This document shows, one piece after another, positions 1-9,376 of a stretch of 64,000 nt of DNA (position 1 is its first letter; every line of letters starts with the position of its first letter). The translations under genes and the position numbers were made by a program. The stretch comes from Clostridium sp. KNHs205. GTDB lineage: Bacteria; Bacillota; Clostridia; Lachnospirales; Lachnospiraceae. A model generated the notes under the pieces. It was given only the letters and a program-made list of their open reading frames with translations. It did no database searches and was not told the origin of the DNA. The stretch lies in assembly GCF_000702945.1 (NCBI RefSeq), contig NZ_JNLE01000003.1:3705501-3769500 (forward strand). The letters are read 5' to 3'.

Positions 1-2
1 TC

Positions 3-1835
3 TTAGAGGGGTTGGATTCTCTTAACTGGCCTGCCAAAACAAAGGCTATTCAAAGAAACTGGATTGGCAGAAGCAGCGGAACGGAAGTGAAATTTGCAGT
101 TGAAGGTTTTGCCGGTATCATCGAGGTGTATACAACCCGTGTAGAAACACTGATGGGAGTAACTTATCTGGTGCTTGCCCCGGAACATCCCCTTGTAAAT
201 ACAATAACTACCCCCCAGCAGAAAAAGTCTGTAGAGGAATATCAGCAGAGGACAGCATTTTTAACAGAAATAGACAGGACCTCCTTAACAAAAGAGAAGA
301 CAGGTGAATTTACCGGTGCATATTGTATTCATCCTATTACAGGAGAGAAGCTTCCGGTTTGGATCAGTGACTATGTTATGGGCTCATACGGAACAGGGGC
401 TGTTATGGCTGTACCGGCTCATGATGAAAGGGATTATGAGTTTGCAGTTAAATATCAGCTGCCAGTTATAGAAGTAATAAAGAGTATTGATAAGGCTCAT
501 ACTGTAGGGCTGCCCTTTACGGATAAAGGTGTTCTTATTAACAGTGGTGCCTATACCGGACAGGATTCTGATACAGCGAAAGAGGTAATTGCAGAGGAAC
601 TAATTTCAACAGACAAAGGAAGACGTAAGAAAAATTATCGATTACGTGACTGGCTGGTGTCTAGACAACGGTACTGGGGAGCACCGATACCCATTATATA
701 CTGCGAAAAATGTGGTATTGTACCGGTTCCTGAAAATGACCTTCCCGTTGAACTGCCTTTTGATGTTGATTTTGTACCAGGCGGCAAATCCCCGTTGGCA
801 CAGCATGAAGAATTCAAGCATACCACCTGTCCTTGTTGCAAAGGTCCTGCTGTTCGTGAAACAGATACCCTTGACACCTTTGTTTGTTCTTCCTGGTATT
901 ACTTAAGATATATTGATCCACATAATGTTCAAAACCCCTGGGATATGGGTAAAATGAAACAGCTCATGGCGGTAGATAAATATATAGGCGGAATAGAACA
1001 TGCTGCCATGCATTTACTGTATGCCAGATTTATATATAAAGCATTGAGAGACATGGGATATACAGAAGGGGATGAACCTTTTCTGAATTTGGTGCATCAG
1101 GGGATTATTCTGGGCAGTGATGGTCAGAAGATGAGCAAATCCAAAGGAAATACAGTATCTCCGGATGAATATATAGAACAGTACGGTGCAGATGTCTTCC
1201 GTACGTATCTGGCTTTTGGCTTCTCCTATCTGGAAGGCGGTCCCTGGAGTGATGCTGGAATAAAATCAATTGGAAGTTTCTTTGATAAAATGAACAGGAT
1301 AATTGAATGTTATCTGGAAACTGCCAAGTCAGACAAAGGGGAAGGGGAGTCTGAGCTTGATACTATCCGTCACAGAACAATCAAAGCTGTTACAGAGGAT
1401 GTGGAAAGATTTCAATTTAACACGGCAATAGCCCGTTTAATGGAATTTCGAAATGCCATAGCAGAATATCAAAGGAAAGAAAGCCGCAATACGGTCTTTG
1501 AACTTGATATCCTGACGGATTTCATAAGACTGATATCCCCTTTTGCACCTCATTATTCAGAGGAAATCTGGGAGATACTTGGTAATAAGACGTCAATTTT
1601 TGACAGCAGCTGGCCGGAATATAAAAGGGATAAATTGACCGGCAAGACAATAGAGCTCGTTATTCAGATTAATAGTAAGAACAGATGCAGAATACAGGTT
1701 GAAGCAGATGCTTCGGAAGAGACAATTAAGGATTTGGCACTGAAACGGAAAGAGATTGAACAGGAGATTAGAGATAAAAATATTCTTAAGACAATCTATG
1801 CCAAAGGAAGATTAATCAACTTTGTTGTCAGATAA
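3..1835 (+). CDS. leuS: leucyl-tRNA synthetase, 3' part (5' end outside window)
   Basis: Charges tRNA-Leu with leucine in the cytoplasm. The frame is open from the first bases, so the N-terminal part, with the HIGH motif, lies upstream. About 611 residues are present of a usual 800 or so. Visible parts are the end of the CP1 editing domain (GTGAVMAVPAHDERDY, nt about 389-440), the RQRYWGAPIP stretch, a Cys-rich insert (CEKCG and CPCCKG), the WYYLRY segment, the KMSKS loop (QKMSKSKGN, nt about 1124-1150) and the C-terminal anticodon-binding region. The first in-frame TTG at nt 12 is not the start. A good terminator follows. Identity is secure from the KMSKS loop and editing motif. Confidence 0.97.
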   Translation, partial: LEGLDSLNWPAKTKAIQRNWIGRSSGTEVKFAVEGFAGIIEVYTTRVETLMGVTYLVLAPEHPLVNTITTPQQKKSVEEYQQRTAFLTEIDRTSLTKEKTGEFTGAYCIHPITGEKLPVWISDYVMGSYGTGAVMAVPAHDERDYEFAVKYQLPVIEVIKSIDKAHTVGLPFTDKGVLINSGAYTGQDSDTAKEVIAEELISTDKGRRKKNYRLRDWLVSRQRYWGAPIPIIYCEKCGIVPVPENDLPVELPFDVDFVPGGKSPLAQHEEFKHTTCPCCKGPAVRETDTLDTFVCSSWYYLRYIDPHNVQNPWDMGKMKQLMAVDKYIGGIEHAAMHLLYARFIYKALRDMGYTEGDEPFLNLVHQGIILGSDGQKMSKSKGNTVSPDEYIEQYGADVFRTYLAFGFSYLEGGPWSDAGIKSIGSFFDKMNRIIECYLETAKSDKGEGESELDTIRHRTIKAVTEDVERFQFNTAIARLMEFRNAIAEYQRKESRNTVFELDILTDFIRLISPFAPHYSEEIWEILGNKTSIFDSSWPEYKRDKLTGKTIELVIQINSKNRCRIQVEADASEETIKDLALKRKEIEQEIRDKNILKTIYAKGRLINFVVR

Positions 1836-1890
1836 ATAACTGGATAACGGGTGACGCATTTTTACAAAAGAATAAATCGAATATTTTATT

Positions 1891-1925
1891 AAGAATGGCG
1901 CAGTAAAACTGCGCTATTCTTTTAA
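1891..1925 (+). terminator. rho-independent terminator of leuS
   Basis: The two arms (1891-1904 and 1908-1921) pair over 14 bp with one G-U pair around a 3-nt loop, and a TTTT run follows. It lies about 55 nt after the leuS stop. Confidence 0.9.
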
Positions 1926-2026
1926 AAGGACTGTAGCGAAGGAGAATATTTGCTCATCTACATAAAAACTCCATATAACTTAATTATACTATTCTCAAAG
2001 AAAATATTAAAACAGGAGTATTTAAA

Positions 2027-2341
2027 ATGGGAATATTAAAAAATAAAAACCATGAAAATAATCATGGAGTGAAATCTGCAAAGCATTCACCTGGTAAACA
2101 TATGCTTCATATGGTATTGTGCTGTGGGTTACCTATACTCATCCTTTCACTGTTACCTTATATTGCCAGGATCAGTCCTGCAGCGTCTCGAATATTAGGT
2201 TATGTGGCTCCATTTATTTGCCCGGTAATGATGGGACTAATGATATTTATGATGCTTCGAGGTAATAAACACAGTTGCTGTGAGGATTCAAAAGATACCA
2301 ACAGGCAGGAAGCAGCGGAGCAGATAACGGGTAATAAATAA
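2027..2341 (+). CDS. small two-helix membrane protein, Cys/His-rich
   Basis: A 104-residue protein I do not recognise. An ATG follows an AGGAG site at the usual distance. The N-terminus is polar and rich in Asn, His and Lys. Two hydrophobic segments follow (about residues 29-46 and 58-78), the first preceded by a Cys-Cys pair. The hydrophilic tail carries another Cys-Cys pair (KHSCCEDS). Paired cysteines and histidines at the membrane face could bind metal, but that is a guess. It is a single gene with terminators on both sides. Confidence 0.7.
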   Translation: MGILKNKNHENNHGVKSAKHSPGKHMLHMVLCCGLPILILSLLPYIARISPAASRILGYVAPFICPVMMGLMIFMMLRGNKHSCCEDSKDTNRQEAAEQITGNK

Positions 2342-2400
2342 GTAACAGCGTTGTCATAATAAAAGGTATTGGAATAAAAGTTATTGGCATAACCGATAAG

Positions 2401-2439
2401 GGATTCAGACTGTTTTCTATGTTCTGAATCTCTTTTTTG
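2401..2439 (+). terminator. rho-independent terminator
   Basis: GATTCAGA pairs with TCTGAATC (8 bp) and is followed by TCTTTTTTG. It ends the small membrane-protein gene. Confidence 0.8.
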
Positions 2440-2481
2440 ATATATAAGATTAGAAGCTTTTTATTAATATAACTGCTGTCA

Positions 2482-2545
2482 GACTTATATTAAAAACGCT
2501 GACATAAGATTATGACTTATATCAAAAACGCTGACATAAGATTAT
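2482..2545 (+). repeat. 32-bp tandem duplication in the amidase leader
   Basis: Two head-to-tail 32-bp copies (2482-2513 and 2514-2545) differ at one base. They sit just before the amidase ribosome site, so they may duplicate a promoter or operator. The copies contain GCTGACATAAGATTAT. Confidence 0.9.
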
Positions 2546-2570
2546 ATATAATAATTTTAGGTGTGCTGAC

Positions 2571-3287
2571 ATGAAAAAAAAGCTTATTACAGTAGTGGCA
2601 ATATGTTTAACATTAGCCATATTAACCCTTTTTTATAATAATGGAATAAATCTGGTTCAGAAATTATTGAACAAATCCGATCCGGTAACAATTGTGCTTG
2701 ATCCTGGGCATGGCGGTTTTGACCCTGGTAAAATTGGAGTTAATAAGGCATTGGAAAAGGATATAAACTTAAGCATCTCCTTAAAACTCAAATCACTATT
2801 AGAGGATAAAGGAATTAAGGTTATAATGACCAGAGAAGATGACATTGGGCTTTACAGCAAAAATGCTTCGGATAAGAAGCGGTCTGATATGAGAAACCGT
2901 GTGAAAATAATAAATACTACGGATGCGCTTTTAGCTGTCAGTATCCATCAGAATAGTTTCTCACAGGAGGCTATCAAAGGCTTGCAGGTATTCTATTACC
3001 AGGGTTCAGAAAAGGGGAAGCTGCTGGCAGAAACCATTCAGGATTACGCTAAAAATACCTTAAAGGACGGCAATCACAGGGTTGCCAAAGCAAACAGTTC
3101 CTATTACATGCTTATAAATTCAAAATGTCCGTTGGTCATAGTAGAGTGCGGCTTTCTCTCCAATCGAAAAGAAGCAGCTTTATTGCTGGCGGATGACTAT
3201 CAGGAAAAGGTTGCCTATGGAATAATGTTAGGACTGCTTTCCTATATTCAGCAGAATACCGGTGATAATAAAGTAGCAGGAGACTAA
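2571..3287 (+). CDS. cwlD: N-acetylmuramoyl-L-alanine amidase, CwlD-like
   Basis: Amidase_3 family zinc hydrolase that cuts the amide bond between muramic acid and L-Ala. The CwlD branch prepares muramic-lactam in the spore cortex. One N-terminal hydrophobic segment (about residues 5-24) acts as export signal or anchor. The domain covers about residues 40-230: DPGHGG supplies the first zinc ligand, the Glu of ALEKDINLS the second, SIHQN the third, and the Glu of IVECGFLSN is the catalytic acid. Length (238) matches CwlD. An ATG follows an AGGTG site. The motif set is complete. The CwlD assignment, rather than a vegetative amidase, rests on length and single-domain layout. Confidence 0.85.
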   Translation: MKKKLITVVAICLTLAILTLFYNNGINLVQKLLNKSDPVTIVLDPGHGGFDPGKIGVNKALEKDINLSISLKLKSLLEDKGIKVIMTREDDIGLYSKNASDKKRSDMRNRVKIINTTDALLAVSIHQNSFSQEAIKGLQVFYYQGSEKGKLLAETIQDYAKNTLKDGNHRVAKANSSYYMLINSKCPLVIVECGFLSNRKEAALLLADDYQEKVAYGIMLGLLSYIQQNTGDNKVAGD

Positions 3288-3363
3288 CAAATGACAGCTG
3301 CAAGAAATGGCATAATATAATATCATTTTGGCATGAATATTTAAATCTCTGGAGTTATGATAT

Positions 3364-4191
3364 CTACATATTGGTAAGTCTTTCACAGCTTTTATTACGG
3401 TAAGCAGTTGGTGACATCTTATATACCTCTTGAAAAACGCGGTAAAAGGTACGCATACTCTCAAAGCCTGTCTGAAATGAAACTTCTGTTACTGTAAACC
3501 GGGTATTCTCCAGCAGATACTGTGCCTCCTGCAATCGCTGACGGTTCAGGTATTGCTGAAAGGATATTTTAAGCTGCTTGTTAAAGGAACGCGACAGATA
3601 ATATTTGCTGGTATTTAGCCGTTCAGCTACCAGGCTAAGTGTAAGGGGCTCGTTATAATGATTATCAATGATTACCAGTGCATTATGGACCAATTCCAGG
3701 TCAGCAGAATAGCTGTCAGACCGGGATGAGGTTTTATCAAAGGTAAGTATCTCCAGCAGCCGGCACATGGTTAAAGAGAGATAGGCCTTTTGCTTTGTGT
3801 CAAGATGCCGGGATTCAAAGGATTCCCTTAAATCCAGCATACCCTGCAGGCAATAGGGAATATCTTTGTGAAGTATATTGTTCTGGAGGAAGGGATTAAC
3901 AGGTTTTGCCGAGGATAAATCGATTCCTGGTATATCCAAAAGATACCTGTCAAAAATCAATATGATAATACGGCTGCTATCAGGGGTACAAAGGCTGTGT
4001 ATCGTATTAGGAAAACAGACTGACATATCACCCTCATTAAGGACAGAGCTTTTATTCTCGATGGTTACGGTAATTGAGCCGGATAATACAAACAGAATTT
4101 CCAGCTGTTTATGTAAATGCGAAGGATAGGTCAGATTAATGGATTGATAACATCGAAAAGCATCCTTGTTGTTTTGATAAAAGGTATTCAT
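3364..4191 (-). CDS. AraC family transcriptional regulator (cupin plus AraC HTH)
   Basis: Cytoplasmic sugar-responsive regulator of 275 residues. The N-terminal half is an AraC-type cupin (HKQLEILFVLSGS and the HSLCTPDS region). The C-terminal 100 residues carry two helix-turn-helix motifs, with the family ending FQTGFESMRTFYRVFQEVYKMSP. The ATG at 4191 has a GGAGACC site. It is divergent from the cytoplasmic GH43 gene at 4376, and a 10-bp inverted repeat lies between them, so it probably controls that gene. The inducer is unknown; a xylo- or arabino-oligosaccharide is likely from context. Confidence 0.88.
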   Translation of the reverse strand: MNTFYQNNKDAFRCYQSINLTYPSHLHKQLEILFVLSGSITVTIENKSSVLNEGDMSVCFPNTIHSLCTPDSSRIIILIFDRYLLDIPGIDLSSAKPVNPFLQNNILHKDIPYCLQGMLDLRESFESRHLDTKQKAYLSLTMCRLLEILTFDKTSSRSDSYSADLELVHNALVIIDNHYNEPLTLSLVAERLNTSKYYLSRSFNKQLKISFQQYLNRQRLQEAQYLLENTRFTVTEVSFQTGFESMRTFYRVFQEVYKMSPTAYRNKSCERLTNM

Positions 4192-4288
4192 AAGGTCTCC
4201 ATTGGTTATTACATTTTTGATTTATTGTAGCATTTTTACATTACCGGGACAAGCTATGTGAGGAAAATTTCCAGCAGTTATTTTATGA

Positions 4289-4330
4289 ATTTTGTGTTGT
4301 TTAGTAAGTAATATCTCATAAACACAAAAT
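4289..4330. promoter_or_regulatory. inverted repeat between divergent AraC and GH43 genes
   Basis: ATTTTGTGTT (4289-4298) and AACACAAAAT (4321-4330) form a perfect 10-bp inverted repeat with a 22-bp spacer, about 45 nt before the GH43 start. It is a candidate operator for the AraC protein. Inferred from position and symmetry only. Confidence 0.45.
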
Positions 4331-4375
4331 GAGGGTTTATATAGCAATAAAATCAAAAATTAACAGGAGGATATA

Positions 4376-5947
4376 ATGAATTCAATAAAACAAGTAGTAC
4401 CGCCTCTTAGAAGAGCGGATTTACAAAACGGCAGTTATCAAAACCCCTTACTCTACGAGGATTACTCAGATCCCGATGTAATCAGGGTAGGAGATACCTA
4501 TTACATGACAGCATCCAGTTTCAACTTTATGCCTGGACTCCCAATAATGATATCTAAAGATCTTGTAAACTGGAAGCTGGTGAATTATGCCGTACGCTGT
4601 CTTCCCTATAAAGATTACGAAAAGCCTGCACATGCAAAAGGTATTTGGGCTCCAAGCATACGATTTCATAAGAACAGATTCTATATTTATTTTGGAATGC
4701 CTGACGAAGGAATATTTATGACCAGTACAATGGACCCTCTTAAAGAATGGGCGCCTCCGGTGTGCCTTAAGCAAGGCAAAGGGTTAATTGATACCTGTCC
4801 GTTTTGGGAAGAGGATGGCAGGGGATACCTGGTTCATGCATATGCAAACAGCCGAGCCGGTATCAAGAGCAAACTGGCTATCTTTGAATTAAATGAAGCT
4901 GGAGATCAGCTATTGGGAGAAGACAGAATTATTTATGACGGCACATTAACTCAGCCGACAATCGAAGGCCCCAAAGTCTATAAAAAGAATGGATTCTATT
5001 ATATATTTGCACCTGCCGGTGGAGTAAAATACGGCTGGCAGACTGTATTAAGAAGTCCCTCCATCTATGGTCCTTATGAAGAAAAAATTGTATTGCAGCA
5101 GGGAGATACAGACATTAACGGTCCTCATCAGGGAGGTCTTGTAGATACACAGGAGGGAGAGGAATGGTTTCTTCATTTTCAGCAAAAAGGAGCTTACGGA
5201 AGAATACCTCACCTGCAGCCTGTTAACTGGTCAGACGGCTGGCCTGTTATTGGAATTGACAGTAACAGCGATGGCATCGGAGAGCCGGTTAAGGAATACA
5301 GAAAACCTTTAGAGGTGCCGCCAGATTACTTAAAGGAGTATTGGGCAGCTGAGGATTTTTCAGCCTCTGAGCTTTCACTTCCCTGGCAATGGATGGCTAA
5401 TTACAAAAAGGAGTTTTTTTCTCTAACAGAAATACCTGGTTCTCTGGTACTGTATCCCGTTAATACTACGAATGAGACTACTGCTCTATTGTGGAACAGT
5501 GCAAATGTATTGACCAGGAAAATCGACAGGCTATCCTTTCGGGCTGAAACAAAGCTTGATATCAGTGAACTTACCAATGGCAGAAGCGGTATTGTAATTA
5601 TAGGTAATCAATATGCGGCTCTATGTATAGAGAAAAATGAACTGGAGACCAAGTTGATTTATCTGGAATCAGAAGGTGAAGGAGAAAGCCGCAGGGAAAT
5701 CATAAAAAAGGAAGTTGTAATTAATAATTGCAGCAGTATCTGTCTAAGCCAGACATTTTATCCGGATGAATACTGTGAATTCAGGTATAAAATCCATGAG
5801 GAAGCCTGGAGCGCTCCGACAAAGAGATTCACTCCTGAAGGAGCTGTCTGGGTTGGCGTCAGAACAGGTATTTTTGCAATAGCGGATGATAACTGCGGTA
5901 AAGGAAGGGTTCAATTTGAATACTTTGAAATGACAGATTTTAATTAA
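4376..5947 (+). CDS. cytoplasmic glycoside hydrolase family 43 (beta-xylosidase / alpha-L-arabinofuranosidase type)
   Basis: Hydrolyses xylo- or arabinoxylo-oligosaccharides. The five-bladed propeller covers about residues 20-320. YSDPDV carries the base Asp, LIDTCPF the second Asp, and IEGPKVY the acid Glu. GPHQGG and HLQPVNW are GH43 landmarks. A C-terminal beta-sandwich of about 190 residues follows. There is no signal peptide, so substrates must be imported. The ATG has an AGGAGG site. The divergent AraC gene is the likely regulator. Family is certain; exact substrate (xylose against arabinose) cannot be read from the sequence. Confidence 0.92.
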   Translation: MNSIKQVVPPLRRADLQNGSYQNPLLYEDYSDPDVIRVGDTYYMTASSFNFMPGLPIMISKDLVNWKLVNYAVRCLPYKDYEKPAHAKGIWAPSIRFHKNRFYIYFGMPDEGIFMTSTMDPLKEWAPPVCLKQGKGLIDTCPFWEEDGRGYLVHAYANSRAGIKSKLAIFELNEAGDQLLGEDRIIYDGTLTQPTIEGPKVYKKNGFYYIFAPAGGVKYGWQTVLRSPSIYGPYEEKIVLQQGDTDINGPHQGGLVDTQEGEEWFLHFQQKGAYGRIPHLQPVNWSDGWPVIGIDSNSDGIGEPVKEYRKPLEVPPDYLKEYWAAEDFSASELSLPWQWMANYKKEFFSLTEIPGSLVLYPVNTTNETTALLWNSANVLTRKIDRLSFRAETKLDISELTNGRSGIVIIGNQYAALCIEKNELETKLIYLESEGEGESRREIIKKEVVINNCSSICLSQTFYPDEYCEFRYKIHEEAWSAPTKRFTPEGAVWVGVRTGIFAIADDNCGKGRVQFEYFEMTDFN

Positions 5948-6025
5948 ATTTGAAATTTTACCATATCAATGAAAAGAATATATTCAGCGCAGCTACATAG
6001 TGATTTTTAAATAATTGTATATGTA

Positions 6026-6080
6026 AAAATAAGAGTATTCATAATGCAAAGATGTAAGGCCTTAAAGAATGCTCTTATTT
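6026..6080 (+). terminator. hairpin after the GH43 gene
   Basis: AATAAGAGTATTC (ending at 6040) pairs with GAATGCTCTTATT (6067-6079), with one G-U, around a long loop. It lies 80 nt after the GH43 stop and is a probable terminator. The right arm is reused in the next repeat (6105-6125). Confidence 0.55.
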
Positions 6081-6158
6081 ATAATTCAGGCATCAGAAAC
6101 TGTTAGAATGCTCTTATTTATAATTAGCCATTCTAACAGTTTCCGATGCCTAAATTAT
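6081..6158. repeat. 30-bp inverted repeat forming a very stable hairpin
   Basis: The arms 6081-6110 and 6129-6158 are reverse complements with two mismatches and an 18-nt loop. The loop side repeats 21 bases already present at 6066-6086. No ORF lies inside. It could be a bidirectional terminator or the relic of a small palindromic element. The rest of the 5948-6683 gap is AT-rich, with only the promoter listed next. Confidence 0.85.
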
Positions 6159-6565
6159 TGATTTGTTCTTCTTTTTCTATTTTTAATTCTTAATTAATAT
6201 CCTTATTATCCTTTTGATTAGATTTTATATAATATCCTTTGAAAAAGATGGTATATTGGTTTAAAAAGAAAATGAAAAATACTAATAATTTCTTATAATA
6301 AAAAGTATGTAAGTGCTTTCATTATAACTGGTAAATTGAATAATTAACAGAATATGTCTTACTATTAAAATTTCAAACATATATTTTCAATCTGAATTAG
6401 CAAACAGAGCTTTGAGTATAAAAATCATGTATTTCTCAAGAATTCTTAATATTACTATTCTGCCTTAATTGTACAAGTAGTACATGTTAACACCGCTTAA
6501 TATCAGTGATTCTATTAAAATTATAAACCGATTTAGTAAATAAAACGAAAACAGGTGAAAAACCA

Positions 6566-6594
6566 TTGACTAATTTGTTAATAATTAGTAAGAT
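6566..6594 (+). promoter_or_regulatory. sigma-A-type promoter for the AraC sensor gene
   Basis: TTGACT (6566-6571), a 17-bp spacer and TAAGAT (6589-6594), about 90 nt before the ATG at 6684. Confidence 0.6.
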
Positions 6595-6683
6595 AATAAT
6601 GTAAGTATTTACATATAAATTACAGCTTTTATTTATTTGTGATAAGATTTTATACAAACATCTATCTGTGAGGGGGGATTACA

Positions 6684-9095
6684 ATGGATGAACAAAGAGG
6701 AAATTCACGTAAGAGTATATTCAAAGAGAAGTATAATGACCGTTTTTTGCTGCGTCTGGTCTGTTCTTATAGTTTTCTTCTTGTCATTATTCTGATACTG
6801 GGTTTAATTATGTACTATTACAGTATTAACAACGTTAAGAAAGATTTACTGAAGGAAAATCAGGTGAATCTTGAGAAGGCTGTTACCGATGTGGACAACA
6901 GTTTTAAGATCATGTCTTCCATCAATTCTCAAATATCCAATAATGCAGAAATCGTTAAATTAATGCATAACAGTACAACAGACCACAATTATTATCTTCA
7001 AGCCTGGGATGCTAAAAAAAGCCTGCAAAATTTATTATCCATACAGAATATGACTTTCTTTGAGGATGTCTTTCTTTATTTCTATGAGACGGATTACGTG
7101 CTTTCCGCCAATGAATTTGAGAAAAGTATCCTGTACTATCAATATAATAAAAGGTATAAGAAAGAGTATTACCAGGAATATCTCGCCTTGCTGACAGACA
7201 CAGCAGCTTATGGAAAACCACAGAGTCTAAAGAAATATACCGATGTAAGGGATGATTTTCTGCTATATACATACCCTATGTCCATTTATAGAAATTATAC
7301 AAAGGCACCGGTCACCATATGCTACCGTATCAACAAAAATTATTTCAAAGATTTATTTGCAGGAATTAATACCTATGATACTGGTTTCTTAAGTATTACC
7401 GATAGCAGCGGCAGGGAGATATTCCGTTTATCAACCTCTTCTTTTTCTGAAATGGCTATACTAGATACAACTAATCTATTAAAAGAAAATAAAAATACCG
7501 GCTATACTACGTTAAATCATGAAAAAATGCTTATAACCAGAGTATCCTCCAATAACAATCTGTGGAGCTATTATCTTGTGCAGCCTTCTACCATGGTATT
7601 CCACAATCTGGCTTTTATTCAGCGAATATACTGGGCTGCAATTATTTTAGTCCTTGCGATTGGTTTGTTTCTGTTAGTGCTCCTAAGTTGGAAGAATCTC
7701 AAACCTATTAAGCAGTTGGAGTCAAGGCTTATGAATTCTTTCTCAGGTGAAGAAGGAACATTGAAAGTAAAGGAAAGGGATGTTATCTATTCCATCGACC
7801 ATTATGTTAATTTGCTGATTGATAAGAAGATTACTTTGCAGGAGACCCTAGAACATCAGAGACCTATCATATTCTCAGCATATCTCTCAAGATTGATGAA
7901 AGGTCTTTCCGATACTCCCATTGAAACGGAACAGATTGCCAAGGTATTAAATCTCAATAACGAAAACAGTAATTACCTGGTATTATATCTGGGGGTCTAT
8001 CTGAATGAGCTGGAATTCTATATAGATGATTTTGCCCAAAACAAAAACAGCTTTCAGGAGATTATAAAAGAGGTGCTGGAGAGAAATTTTGAGGACAGGG
8101 TATTGTTATATGAAGCTGATTTTCAGTCCTATGCTGTACTTATCCAGATGAATTCCCAGGCAGAAGGGGCAGGGGATAATTGTGCTGACACCGCTTTTTA
8201 TGACAGGGCAAGAATACAATTTCACAAAGCATATCGTGAGCTTAAGGATACCTTATCACTTGTAATATATGGCGGCATCAGTGAGGCTTTTACAAATCTC
8301 TATCAGACCTGGCAGGCATCACAACATGCTATGGAGGCGCTTAGATACGCCGGGCCGGAGCATATTCTTCAGTTATATCATGAAATCAATAAGGATATGG
8401 ATCAATACAGTTATACCATTGAAATGGAAAGCCAGCTCCTGCAATTTATTACAAACGGTAAAGAAAATCAGATGCTTAGCCTGCTCAAGAATATCTATCT
8501 GGAGAATTTCGTGGAACGTTCCCTATCCATTACCATGAGCAAATGGCTGCTTTCAGACATTAGAAATACACTGCTTAAGATACGTTTTATGCTGCCGAAC
8601 AATTTTGAGTCGGATAAGATAAGTGATTTGGATGAGAAATTCAATCAGAAGAAAAGCTTTGAACTCATCGAGGATATTGCCAGGGAATTATGCCAAATCT
8701 ACGTGCTGAGGCAAAGACAGCAGGGACTCATTGAAAAGATACAGGACTATATTCAGGAGAATTATAGTGACAGCACCTTATCTTTAAGTAAGATTTCCCA
8801 GGAATTCAATATTTCAGAAAGTTATTTCTCCCTGCAGTTTAAGAAAGTTACGAATCAGAACTTCTCAGACTATCTGGAGAATATCCGTATACAGCAAGCT
8901 GTTAATCTGCTTCAGGGAACGGATATGAATGTTAATGATATAGCTGAAAAGACAGGATATACCAATTGTGTATCCTTTAGACGGGCATTTAAAAGAGTTA
9001 TCGGAACGAATCCGGCAGCACTTAGAACCCAGCCTTCCTATACGGAGGTACCTTATGGGTTTGAAGCATTTGAACAACCACAAAGCCTGGTATAA
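6684..9095 (+). CDS. membrane-bound AraC-type sensor-regulator
   Basis: An 803-residue one-piece sensor and regulator. Transmembrane helices lie at about residues 22-46 and 315-337. The roughly 270-residue loop between them is extracellular and of the Cache type seen in such proteins. The cytoplasmic part has a poorly conserved middle region and a C-terminal AraC HTH pair (about 690-785), ending in IAEKTGYTNCVSFRRAFKRVIGTNP. The ATG has an AGGGGGG site. It stands upstream of the pectin esterase and the LplABC-type operon, so it probably controls pectin use by sensing an extracellular oligosaccharide or a binding protein. That link is an inference from gene order. Confidence 0.88.
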   Translation: MDEQRGNSRKSIFKEKYNDRFLLRLVCSYSFLLVIILILGLIMYYYSINNVKKDLLKENQVNLEKAVTDVDNSFKIMSSINSQISNNAEIVKLMHNSTTDHNYYLQAWDAKKSLQNLLSIQNMTFFEDVFLYFYETDYVLSANEFEKSILYYQYNKRYKKEYYQEYLALLTDTAAYGKPQSLKKYTDVRDDFLLYTYPMSIYRNYTKAPVTICYRINKNYFKDLFAGINTYDTGFLSITDSSGREIFRLSTSSFSEMAILDTTNLLKENKNTGYTTLNHEKMLITRVSSNNNLWSYYLVQPSTMVFHNLAFIQRIYWAAIILVLAIGLFLLVLLSWKNLKPIKQLESRLMNSFSGEEGTLKVKERDVIYSIDHYVNLLIDKKITLQETLEHQRPIIFSAYLSRLMKGLSDTPIETEQIAKVLNLNNENSNYLVLYLGVYLNELEFYIDDFAQNKNSFQEIIKEVLERNFEDRVLLYEADFQSYAVLIQMNSQAEGAGDNCADTAFYDRARIQFHKAYRELKDTLSLVIYGGISEAFTNLYQTWQASQHAMEALRYAGPEHILQLYHEINKDMDQYSYTIEMESQLLQFITNGKENQMLSLLKNIYLENFVERSLSITMSKWLLSDIRNTLLKIRFMLPNNFESDKISDLDEKFNQKKSFELIEDIARELCQIYVLRQRQQGLIEKIQDYIQENYSDSTLSLSKISQEFNISESYFSLQFKKVTNQNFSDYLENIRIQQAVNLLQGTDMNVNDIAEKTGYTNCVSFRRAFKRVIGTNPAALRTQPSYTEVPYGFEAFEQPQSLV

Positions 9096-9216
9096 AATAG
9101 AAAGAACACTATGAAAATAACACTATAAAAAAATTATTAATTTATTAATGTGTTATGAAGCTATTAAATGGCTGTATAGGTTAATTAGTTTTCTATTTAA
9201 GCAGAGTTATAAGATT

Positions 9217-9268
9217 TCTCTTCCGGATATTAAGGCAGCGTATAATTGCACTTTATATACGGAAGAGA
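9217..9268 (+). terminator. possible terminator after the sensor gene
   Basis: TCTCTTCCG (9217-9225) pairs with CGGAAGAGA (9260-9268) and is followed by TTTAAACTTT. The loop is long (34 nt), so the call is moderate. The 9096-9376 gap holds nothing else clear. Confidence 0.4.
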
Positions 9269-9376
9269 TTTAAACTTTATAAGAGCAGAAAGTTTATCAA
9301 GGGATGCAAATTAATTCAGCTCAGATTATTTTACACGCTAAGGCTTATTGAATAAGACAGAAACGAGGATATTACT

